Of a stretch of DNA of 64,000 nucleotides, positions 25,771 to 38,600 are shown piece after piece. The notes beneath the pieces were generated by a model. That model was given only the letters and a program-made list of their open reading frames with translations, was not told where the DNA came from and ran no database searches. Made by a program: the position numbers and the translations under genes. This DNA comes from Trifolium pratense (lineage: Eukaryota; Streptophyta; Magnoliopsida; Fabales; Fabaceae): contig NC_060060.1 of the NCBI RefSeq assembly GCF_020283565.1, positions 33,914,001 through 33,978,000 on the forward strand, read 5' to 3'. The number at the start of each line of letters is the position of its first letter. The first letter of the stretch is position 1.

Positions 25771-26684
25771 TTCTTTTTAGTATTTTAAGAGAAATTATAT
25801 AAAATTAATAATAAATATGTTTGAGAAAAAATGTACTTAATAAATGGGTCATGCTAACAATTTTATCAGACAAACAAAATATTATGCATTCATTTAGTAT
25901 GGATTAAGTTACGTCTAAGCATATGAGAAATGTGAGATATTTTGAAATTTAATCTGAGTGAGGTATAATAGTATATTTATAAGAAAAAATCCATTCATGA
26001 GTTGGTTTTGATTATTGTTCACTAAATCATTATGTTAGTCATTTTATTATTTTTAAAATCAAAATTACAGTCATCCAATGTTTAAAGTGCTAGTAGACTT
26101 TTCTTCCACTATTGTTCACTTGGGAGTATTTTTGTTGTATCAATTTTAAATGTAATTATTTTACTTTCCATGTCATTGAATCATTTTACATGACATTTAA
26201 AAGTTGCTACTATGACTTAAACCATCATATTGCTTCAGTGAATGTGTAGTTTATGCAGCCATTAAAAGAGATAAATAATGTAAAATAAAGTTACACTATC
26301 ACTATGGTAAATTTGACATTGTGATTCTAGCATTCTTCTCACATTCTAAAGATTTATTCTTGAAAAGAACTAGGGGTAGAGTTGGAGGTGTGTAGGATTG
26401 TTCATGAGATTATGGCACAGACACCTCTGTCTACAAAATTAGATTTAAATATACCAACAACACTTCCCTCTAACCAAAAATTCTTAACAGAGAAGGCAAA
26501 TCTTCATTGCATTCACTGTTGTTAGTGTTTGGTGGCATGCCAATAATATATCAACCAAACACTCCTTCCATGGTAATAAATTAAGATACCGTGATGCTAT
26601 ACGGTGCCGACTGCATCAAATAAGACGCTTTTTTCCAAGAACTTTGACCTGCACATAACACTTTCTGTCAATCATGTCCACGCA
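25771..26684. other. Intergenic stretch and 3' UTR of the UGGT gene
   Basis: No gene recognised. The last few hundred bases before 26684 probably include the UGGT 3' UTR. Confidence 0.45.
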
Positions 26685-29600
26685 TCACAACTCTGCCTTG
26701 GATTCCAAGTCCTCTTCTTTCAATGAGTCGTCATTAGTTGAATCCTTCGATTGGTCAGGGGATTGAATAGGTTCTAGGTCATCGCCCAAGATTCGTGCAG
26801 TGAATTTTCTCGCCTCCAAATCAAGGTCTGGCCACTCAGCTACAATTCGTCTAGCACCCTGTAGACCAAAGTGGAGAAAAGTTAATTAAGTATATGCAGG
26901 AAACAAGTGGAGATACAAAAACATCGGCAGTTATATAATGCAAGTTTCCTAGAAAGAACAGAAGAAACTTGAAACAGAAAATATTCACCTGAAGTTTGGG
27001 CTCTTTAGTCATAGGATTGTTGCACAGATCAATAGTTTTTGCCTTGGATTTTGTAGCATTACCACACCATGACTCACACCATAACCATTCTTGTGGCAAA
27101 GAAAAAATGGGCACAGTATGCTGTGCATAATTAGGAAGATCCTGAACCATTGAGAGCAAATTTCAGCCGAGGTCCTCAAAAAACAAAAATTAACCAATGA
27201 TGACGGGTGCTACATTGGAAGTAAATGAAAACGATTCCATCTTAATAAAATAATGGGTATCCAAAACCTATATATCAACCATATGGTCATAAAATACCTA
27301 ATATTCGTTCACGAAAAGATCATTTTATGAAACTGTTGCCTGTGTATGTGTAAAATTAAACCCTTTCTACTGTACAATTATCTAGTTATGAGCCTTTTAA
27401 TGTGATTTTATGAAACAATAATTCAATTTTTATGTAGCAAATAGCGAAGGCCAGCTCCAACGTAATAAAAAACAAGTGTTAATTCCAACATATCAAGTTC
27501 TTCCACTGTAAAATATGCTGACAAGTACATGCAGTTATGTTATCTTTTTAAAATAATTATCACGTAACATTGCATATGGAGGAATAGATAACATAATCTT
27601 GCCCTAGATAGTTTGGTCTTGCATGGAAAAAACCCATGATGGCGGCCACGATGAAGAGTTGATGATATGGAAGATACCCAAAAAAATGAAACTTTTTCTT
27701 TTTACTAAACATTCAGCCATACTTAACAACTTAGTCTTTTGAGTGATTCTTTGAAAGGAAAATAGAAAAATAAAAAAAATATTTCTCACCTGATCCAAGT
27801 TAGCTAGACTATTTGGATCCTTGCTAAGGGTTTCATAGAAAACTCGAAGGTTATCTCCAGCAGCAGTCTCTCGGAACTTCTTCAAATCAACGACATACAA
27901 AGCACTGAAAGTACACGGAAATGGGAAACAACTATTAGAGAAATGATATTTATATACTCCAAATCTTTTGGCAAGAGCATCAAGAAAGTAGCTACCAACC
28001 TAATATGGTACGGTCTCCCCCGCAAATGATCCTTCCAGAAACCCTAACCAAAACAAGGCAAAGAAAAATTAGCATTCAATACTGACCTACATTTAATTGT
28101 GTGGGCGTGATGACAACCAAGCGTTGATGTACAATATAATAAACAATAATATCAAACAGTGGCATTTACCTGTCTCCAAAACCGATATCCATCCATCTCC
28201 CTATTATTATCACAAAATGGAGTATATGCCAGAGGTCTTCCTTTTAAATTCATGTCATAGAGCTCTCCCATGTCAGTCCTGACAATCTGATCAGCATCCA
28301 CAAAAATGACCTGCAAATATAGGTAGACTTTAAACACACAATTTCACATAGGATTTTCTTTGTCATTACTTGTCAATGTCACATGTGATGCATGTGACAC
28401 AATGAAATTGAGAGTGGAGACAACATATAAGAAGCATTAAGTTTGATGCAGAAAAGAAAACCATGATACCTTCTCCAAGGAAAGGGGAAAGATGACATCC
28501 AGGAACAAAATTTTATATGCCCAAATTATTCGTTGCTTCTCTTTCTGCTTATGCAACCAAGTAGGCCATTTGTATGTGATTAGTTCATATTCGAAACCAT
28601 ACTCTTCGGACATGTGGGGAATCAGATCCTGTGTGTACAGATGACAACAAAAATAGTTCATGTCAAGCAAGCTTGTTAAATTCTGCTTTGAATTTCTAAT
28701 GTAGAAAAGAATTAATATCTAACCTTAAAAGATGGAGAGAGATAGTTCTTTATGAACCAAAATTTAACTGGACGGTTGGTATTCTTTAAAACACTGAGAA
28801 TCATAATCTTCAAAAAGCGTTCATATCTGGCAAAAATGTGTCAAACAAAATAAATGAAATCGAAGATAGAAATTAAATATAAAAAAATGTTAAAAAGTTG
28901 AAACTGAAAGCAAATATAAGAGACAAGTCCTATTTGGCCAAAATTTACAGCAAAATATAATACCATATCGAAACAAGAGAGCAACTTACAGGTGTCCAGA
29001 AGCAATTGAAAAGATATTAATTGTTTTTCCATGCCGTCCCCCTCTTCCGTTCTCCTATTTTGAAAAATAGGTTCACTCGGTTACAACTCTAGTAAAATAG
29101 AGTAGGTTGATATGACGAAATAGAAAAAGGGAGAGGGCAAAAAAAATACTTCAAAACTCATCATGTATATTGATAATACCTAATTGGTTGGACACATCCC
29201 AAAGGCTAACAATGGCCTTTTCATTCAAGAATTAAATTATAGCTATCTCAATTCTCAAGCAAAGCATTACATAACTCAAAGTAACATCAATCAGATCAAA
29301 ACAAATTATTACACCACCGAATTTGATAATTAATTACTTAAGAGTCACAAAACAAGGTCTTCAACAAAATCTAGCACGAGAAAAATGAATTCATGAAATA
29401 GGGACGGAATGAAGAAACTTAAAAAAAGAAAATAAAAAAAAAATAGAAAAGAAACTCACAAGTGAATTGCTTTCAGCGTTTTTAGATTGCTCACTGCTAC
29501 TAATGAAACCAGAAGCCCATTTTAGTAAGTTGGAATTCCAGCCACTTCCCTACAAAAAACAAATGTCATGATTTGCATTTGAATAATAATGTTCTCTTTG

Positions 29601-32600
29601 ACCCTGACACCAAATTTTCAAAATAATATTTTAAAAACAAGCACTTACTTTCTTCTTATCTTGCAGATTGTCATCATCATCAGGAATCAGTAATTTCTCA
29701 TGTTCCTTGCCCTTTCTTTTCACTACTTCCATATGAACCACTTTACCCCGTAAACTATTAATAGTGATGAGTTTTGATGATTGTTTATTCTTACTTCCGT
29801 CATCATCTTCCTTAAAAATATAGAGCTCAGAACTTCTACCAGGAGCAAGCTGCAAGAACCAAACACCAGGAGAGACTTTCATTTGCCAATAACCAAGATT
29901 GGCCATCACAAGGGTATCAACTAAATGGGGTGAGGTTTTGGTTCCAAGAATCAGCTGAAGACCTCGTGGAGGATCATGATCTTTCTCAGAGCAATGACCT
30001 GATTAGATGAACAATTGATAAGAACGGTAACAGATTCATAGGAAGCATTACTTAGTGCTATTTAATTACAAATGAGAACATCGTAAAGAATTTCCAGCCT
30101 ATATCTTTAATTTTAAATAAACATAATATAATTTTACCTGTGAGGACAAGAGCTTCAAGTTCAAAAACTGCTTGTAGTGTTCTTGTATCCCCAAGGTTCT
30201 CAAGCAGAATGTTATCCAGATCATGACTGCAGAATGAGGAACCACATTAAAAACTAAAAAAAATGAATTTCACAGAGGTAGCCATTATATACACAGAGAG
30301 AGAGAGTTAAAGCTAACTACATATACCTTCCTCAAGAAAAGGCAAAACAGCATCTACTTCCCCTTTAATTTCAGAAATAAATAACAAATGAATTTTCTCT
30401 ATTATAGAAATTATGCAGCATTCTGTTAGACTAGTTCAGAAAGGGAAAGAAGAACTATTGACAGGAAAGTAATCCAGTTCCGACTGAGATGACAAGAACC
30501 AGTCAAGAACTACAAAAAATTACTCCCACTAAGGCAATTCGAGAGGTCTATCTCCCCCCACTCTTCTTCTCTCCTCCTGTTTCTTTCTTTTTAATCTTTG
30601 GAATTGGACCACCAGCCTAGGGCGATACTTAGTACTTTCTGATGTTAATATTTGGCCATTTGCTCTTCTTCATAGTTCACACCATTTTAAAGTTTAAAAG
30701 TTTATTCTTATCTATTACATGCTTCTGTATTGTCAGATATAAGGGTACTTTTGAACAAAATATAATAACATCAAATATGTCTAGTCTTAGAGTTTGGGTT
30801 GGGCCTAACTCAACCTTACAAAACCAACTTGTAAGGTGATGACTGCCTCCACTTATAAACATATTCTCAGGTCATATTTCAAACAATGTGGGAGTCGTAA
30901 CACACACTCCCCATGCCCAAGACTGGGATCAAGAGTGTGACCCGAGTGATCCGATAGTGGAAACCTGATAATAGGTGGCCCAAAAGATCTTGTATAAGCT
31001 CTCATACCATATTAAGTTATATTGGGCATAACCCATCCTTACAAAACCAGTTTGTTAAGAGAATACAAACACATTACCAGGCAATATTTGATCAAATGTG
31101 GGACTTTTAATATCTAGCACGGTTTAGCATGTCCAACACAGAACTAATAACGGACGCAACAGTTATACCAAAATTTTAAAACAAGGGATGTCAATGTGAT
31201 TTACTCTAAAATAAATAAAGGTAAATCAATAGTAACAGACAATCTTCTTGAGCCCCCACCCAACAGCTTGATCTTCAAAGATATAATGCCGCTAAAAGCT
31301 AAAGCTGATACATGGAGGCTCATAAGTGGCCTTATATCAAACAAATGTTAAGGATAGTGCATATAGATAATACATACACAGTAAGAACGGGCTCAACAAG
31401 CCAGGACTCCGGAACATCAAGATTCATGGTGAGAGTCTTAGATAATGGCATGTTGGCAAAAAATGCTTTTGGACCATTTATCGAAGAATCAATGTTGCTT
31501 AAATCATCCTGCAAAAGTAATAAAAAACTAAGAACCCAAGGATTAAATAGCGTGAAGAATAATCTATAAACCAAATGTGTAAGATATACCATTGACGGTA
31601 CTACATATCTGTAATAGTTCTTCAGAGGAAGATCAGCAAGGGAACTCTGGCATAAAATGAAAAATATCATTGAATATTAGTGTATTGTGTTGGAGGTAAA
31701 TTTAAAGAAAATATAGCTTTGGTAGTAGAAAATTCCATATTAGGGTAAAAAATCTTGCAGGTCCAAATGCTCTATAAAAGCCAAATGTATAGCGACAGGA
31801 TGTTTTTGTTACAATTTTTTTGAAACAGATATACAATTGGTTATATGTAAATAGCAATCAAGACATATAGATAAACGAAAGGTTTCCATTACTATTGTGG
31901 GGTCTTTAGAGGGTAAGATGTAAGCAGCTTTAACCCCACAATTGCAGTCAAGCCAAAATATAATGCTTGAATTATAATTTCCAACTTTCATATATTATGG
32001 ATTACGGTGTTAAAAACAAACTTAGATAGTTCTACGACCTTATTTGGACAGAAATGCAAACGGATCAAGTAAAATGATAGCATCAGTTCAGATAGAAGTT
32101 GACATACAAAGGCCAACTCAAAAACACCTAAACATAGTAACATACAACTTCATGACAGCTGGCCTCTATCCTAAGTAAAGCCAAACTAGAGCGGAGTTCC
32201 TAGTTAAGCCACAAGGACACCACTTTGTCTTTTCAAATTACAGGTATCAGAAAAAATAATTACAATTCTCTTTTCCTATTCATTATTTTGATCCCAAAGG
32301 CTTCAGAAGACTATTAAAGAAGGTATAACTTAGGTGATGAGAAACAAAAATATTTAATAATTATAATTTAAATAGAACTATAGATATCAACCAACCAATG
32401 GATTCAGTACAATCCTCATGCTGGGCTGAATGTATTTCCACAAAACTCGAAGAATTCCGGACAACTTCTGGCTAGTTGGACTTAAAGGATCCAGAACCGC
32501 ATCAATATGAATGCTAGAATTTTCATTGTTTAGAATAATGGCACTGCATAGAACAAACAACCGTATAACAATATTACTTTCATATTTCATATCACTATAT

Positions 32601-35600
32601 GATTAAAACTTCAGTCAACAAATGAATAAACCTTTAAAAGGAAGATAAAATCAACCACAATTTGTGCCATTAGTTTTTTACTAACCATTCTATCTATATG
32701 AATTGAGTTCACAGTAACTAAAATATTACCTGTGTTGATCACTCAAAACCTCAAAACGAGCACTTTCAGAACTCCGTTCTCTCATAGACATTGAAGATGA
32801 TACAGACATGATAATATCACTAATGAATTTGCTGCAAAAGAAATTGCAAAAACATGTAAAGAATCAACAATATAAATGATTTTTGCAAAAAATTGTCTGT
32901 CATTGCCTGAAAAGTAAAATGCTGTGGCCATTTTCAAAATTGTCTGATTACACAAAGACTATTGAAGTGTTGTCAAACTTCCACGCTTCCTAAGTTATCA
33001 TTTCCATCTTAACCTACACATGTTTGTGCCTATCTCATTCTGTGGTATATTGAGCAAAAGGCACAACAACTTGAGGTACCCAGAATGCGATTTTTATAAC
33101 CTTTATGTGACTCAAGCTGTTCATATTATAATTTGCACAGAGATGATAACTGGCCATATACTTAGAAATGTTCAACTTTAATGTTTATGAAAGGAAGGTG
33201 ATAGATGTACCAGAACATCAAGTAATAACCACAAGACATAACTAAAAGAGCAAAAGTGAAGAAGTGAAACCTTGTCAGCATGTCAGGGTCCACATCTTGC
33301 CATGTCACCTCTTCAATAATATCCACAATATGGTTTGTCCTCTTCTTAAGCTCGATTGATTCAAGAAGATGCAGATCAGCACTCAAAAATGTGCTTTCGT
33401 CAATAGGACAAGTTACCTGTAAAACATAAATGCCAAGGTTAACACAGGGAGGACTTACAGAGATTCTACAAAAAACTAATCAAATTTGAATACACAAACA
33501 ACTGGGACAAGAAATACCGCAGGAGATAAAGACAGCCTTACCCTTCCATTAGTGAAGACAGCATTAACACCAGATTCAGACCCAAGTGCTATATACAAAA
33601 ACTTCTCCACCTGATAAAAAGAAGCCTCATTAGTGTAAACGTTCATGGTTACTGAATAAAAAAGAATGTCACTGAAAGGCTGACATTGAGTTCAGAAAGG
33701 GCAAAGCAACCAGAAGTACCTCACTCAAATGCCTTCTCACTTCACCAGCAGAAAATTCTGAGAGGGAAGACCTATAGCCCTTAGATGGTAACCCATTAGA
33801 CTCAGCAAGCTTGCAGATCTCATCAATAAATTCTTGGGTCCCATCAACTTCCACAGCAGATGTAAGGATGTATTTCTGCTGATAGACTGAGGAAAGCTGA
33901 TCCAAGAAGTCTAATGCATTCTTCTTATGGCTGCACAAAACCATGCATTTAGACAATAGATAAAAAAACTGTGAATAAACTTAGAAAAGAATGCATAAAA
34001 CTGCAGAATCAAATATGCAGTACCGATCGATCTATTATTAAAAGTCAAGTTAAACAATTATAAAAACAAACCTATATGAGGATGTAGTAATTTCAAAAAC
34101 CTTCACAAAAAGGAGGCTAAACAAATTTGTAGTTTGGTTGCCACTAAACAGAAGACCTACACGAGCATCTTTGGACCCTTCTATCTGTAGCATAATGTGC
34201 AAATAAAAAATAGAAGTACTGAATAAGTAGGTCCAACACTCCAACTCAGGACTGACATAAGGCTAAAAGGTAGAAGAATATTCAACAGAAATGCAAATCA
34301 GTATTAACCAGATAATTTAAGCCTTGGCGAAGTAACTTAATCCCACTCCCTGAAGTGATGTCAACAGCAAGAAGATGTGTCACAGGCTTCAAATCATTCG
34401 TTGCTGCATAGGATAAAAACAGACCAAATGATAAGACAGAAGACCGGTGTGTAGGAATTAACCTATTTATTATTCTAGTATATCAACAACTTACTTCCAG
34501 GAGAGTGCAAGTAATTAATGTCGTTCAGTATAGACGCCTCTCCAAAAGTAGACATTGAAAGAGATATGAACCTTGGTTTGTTATCAGAAATAATCTATAT
34601 CAATCAGAAACTGGTTAGCCTCATAACATATTATACAAGTTTCCCAGAAAATATGAAATTTTAAAATATTATACCCGAGGATTATAGCGTTGAATACCAG
34701 CTTCTGATAGGAACTTGTCCAATACATCAGTGTGAGATTTTATTTGTCCAAAATATACTTGCTCCTGTATTCTCTGAGTCTCATCATTCAAGGCATTTTG
34801 TAGAGCCTCCTGGTAAAATCAATTGTAAATATACTGATTAAAGTAACAACAAAATATTTAGTAAATGAAACTAAAGTTGAGCATATAAAGCATATTAAAA
34901 GTTAAACAGGACTTCAAGCACAGTACTAAGGGCATAAACACCTATGAGACTGTCTGGGAGAGGTTATAAAAACAGTCCATGACATGTCCATAAGCTCTCC
35001 AGGATATCTTATGAAAACAATGCAACTTTATTTTATCTTTTGTTATAGAAATGACATACACATAATTACTTATATAATGTTTTATGTTATAAATGTTTAA
35101 TTAAATTGCTTCTCCAAACAGGACCTAAAATGAATTCTGATCCTCCACAGTACAGGGTGTATTGTGCATTTTTTTTAAGAAGGGTGTACTGTACATTATA
35201 GAGTAATGTGAAGTGGTTAACCATTGGTGATTATACAAGGAGCATATTTAGGAAAAACACATTCATCAACAGAGAATGCAATTCTTAGGCCAGCTACCTA
35301 GGAAAGTATAAAATTTTGCAAAGTTAGCTACGACCAAATTACTAACAAAAAAAAAAAAAACAGCTGAACTGCAGACAGGTTTTTAAACTAGTTGTTATGG
35401 AAATAAGATGAGGTATAGGAAAACATTCACAATGACGTTACTCGTTACCTCATTCGGATCAATAACAAGCCCATTCATCAACAGAGAACATTGAAGCTTA
35501 GACAAACCAAGATTAAATACATGCTTGGAGCTTTCTTGGGACAATTCCTTCAACTCTGGCTCCTTCTCCAGCTTTAGTAATATCTCTTGAGGAGGAGATT

Positions 35601-38600
35601 TTACCTTTGGTCTACAGAAAATAGTGAGAATATTTACTCCAATGATAGAACTAGATCAGAAAAGTAAGAAGAAAGAAGAATCTTTATAGAATAACTGTAA
35701 AAATTGATTTTCAGGCGTTCGATAATCCTGTACTCTTCACAACAATGATCTAATTCGGTACCCAATACTATCTCCCTGCCCCCCTTTTATACTTCTCACC
35801 CTACAGTTAACTAACTAACTGCAGTTAACAGTTACATCTGTCACAATTATGCAGGAGTCTCATCCCCTGTTTCCCTCCTATTTCTACTACTGTACATCCT
35901 TTCTAAGAGGAAGTCCCAGCACAATATCATCCATGTCTTTACATAACTGACAAATAAAAACACATAATGCTACTGAAAAAGAAAAGTCATATTAGAGAAA
36001 TCACAGACAAATGGCCACAAAAAGTCCAAAAACACTCACAAGATTGTTTCCACAAATGCTGATTCAACATGGTGCGATTCAAGGTGAGCATCTTCTACAT
36101 GATCATCTGATTCAACGCGTAATCTGTTAACCTACAATAATGCACATAGTTTTAGATGACTCGGAACAATGTCAACATATGTTCACAAACAGCTTATCCA
36201 TGGTACAGTTATGTCATTTTAATCCAAATAGGAAAAACAAGCTAAACTGGAACCTTACAGACAAAATAGAGCGGTGTATATGAAAAATAAATAAGCCTTT
36301 TTCTTGTTTTCTCTATTAACAGGGTAGGGATGAAACATATAGGAGTCCGTGAATTCTCATGCAAACTAGGTTAATGGCTTCATTCGTAATAATTCCCTGA
36401 ATTCATAAGTTAGTTATTATCTAGAAAAATATTGTAGTTATAGGAAAGGAGAAGAATAGAAAAAAGTGTGAATCATAAGCGAGACAAAACAGAAAACTCG
36501 ACAGATTCAGAAGATGACCTTGGACAGGTAGTTTCAAGATAAATGGAAGAATACGCATATGAAATATGTAAGTTGATCTGTCGATATTCTCCTGATATGT
36601 GCTCTTCGGGATTTCAATCACGTTGATCTTGTGTATATAATTTTTTGGTTTTAAAATCTTAAATAAAAACAGCAGTACAACAAGGTAGTAGAAACACCGT
36701 GACAGAAGATAGCTTATGCTGAACAATTCCATACATTGCTCAAAAACTTGAAAGCCATTTCAATACCGTAGTTCCCCTTGATATAGCTGAAGAGACGTAT
36801 AATCTGAAAATTGAAATGACAAAAACAGCGTATCACAGTTCTGCAGGTAAACTCCTAAAAATGTATGTATATTTTTAAATCGCTGCGGTGAAGTTACCAT
36901 ATTAGATATGTCGTCCTCAAATTTATCTCCCTCCTCTTTGGTAGAATGATCCTCTAACTGCATGATGTACTTTGAAGAATACAATACAATCCCAAATCTC
37001 ACAGGAAAATTATTCTCATACAATGATATGATCATATCAACTGACTGCAAGGTTTTCAAATAATAAGCTATGCGGTGAGAGATTTCACTCGGAAATATAT
37101 GCAAAGAACAGCGTGAAAATGTTAATTTTGAGGAAATAAACTTGCCTCAAGACCACAAGTGGTTGCTGGATCAAGAACAAAAACAGCATGGAAAAGATTT
37201 TTACGGATTTGACGTAGCTGCCCCGGGAAGACCGGCATCAAGATCTGCACAATAAAAATAGACTATGTTCAGATGAAAACTTACATGGATATTTTGAAAG
37301 TAATATTATTGTCCAGTTTGAGAATCAAGCAGTAGTTGACCTCATTTAGATTGGACCTCCACCATTTGTACTTGCCATCTTCTTCCAAGTTGTTCAGATA
37401 ATGAACATGAGTAGAACGAAAATCAAGTCGAAACGTATCAGACTCTGACGGAGGTAAAGTTGACAGCAGTTTTCGCACAATGCTATGAGGAATCTGTAAT
37501 TACTAGCAACATCAATTTTAAAGTCTATATAGTATATACATATATAACAAGACATCATCAATCAAGAGCAAAATATGTGAGTAATGTGACACTGTTAAAC
37601 TGTTCCCAAAGCAAATACCATTTATCTGCCACTTTGTTCCCAATTTTTCTTAGGCTACCTATCATTGATAGATACATGACATCATATATACTTCTAGTTT
37701 TTGTATTGTGCCTGACCATATATATTCCCAAGCATTTGAATGCATCGGATGATAATTTTTATCTGTCCACTAATAGTTGTAAACACGAACAAGTAAACTA
37801 GACATTAGTCCAGTACTAAAAATATGCCAAAATTAAGATTAGATGACATTCACCTTCAATTTTGAGAACTGATCAGCCAACAACAGATCCTGATGAACCA
37901 AGTCAATCAACCTAACAAAAGACAAATAATAAAACATTGTAAGTTTGAAATTGTTCTTTTAACTTGTGACATGCACCTATTACACCATAACCATTATTTT
38001 ACTTATAGTATCTTAGAGCATCTTGTAAGATTTCACTATTTATTTAGGATTACGAGTTTTGTATCCCTATAACATAACATGATATATAAATAAAAACATT
38101 TCATCATAATTTAAACAATATCAGCAGGAAGAAAAAATATTACAGATTAAGGTCAATATCTTCGACATTGAGTAAAGCACCGTTGAGAGCCATTAATGAC
38201 TTGCCAGGCGGGATCATCCGCTGGTTTGCAGTTATTTCATCTCGAACAGAATCGTCAAGCTGCCGTGCATCACAGTTCCATAAGAACATTTGTCAATAAT
38301 TTTCGACAAACATGCCTTGTATCGGAAGATCCAATAAAATTTACCTTCATGCGAGACAAATAAGAAACTATGGTAGGGAAATTTTGATTAATATCCTGCA
38401 TTGACTGCAGAGGATCAGTAGCACGGACTATTCTCTGTACAGTTTGATGTCCAAGATCTGTTGTCATTATAAAAATATATATTACAACACAGTTCTTAAA
38501 TCAAACTAAGATGGAAATAAATAATTAATCAATTCCTATAATCAGGAAAAAAGAGGTTCCAATACCCTTCAGTTCCCAAACATCAAGTGTATCTGATACG

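Noticed and set aside
36421..36732. 103-codon minus-strand open frame inside UGGT
   Set aside because: It lies in the intron between exons 14 and 13, is hydrophobic by AT-composition and has no recognisable domain.
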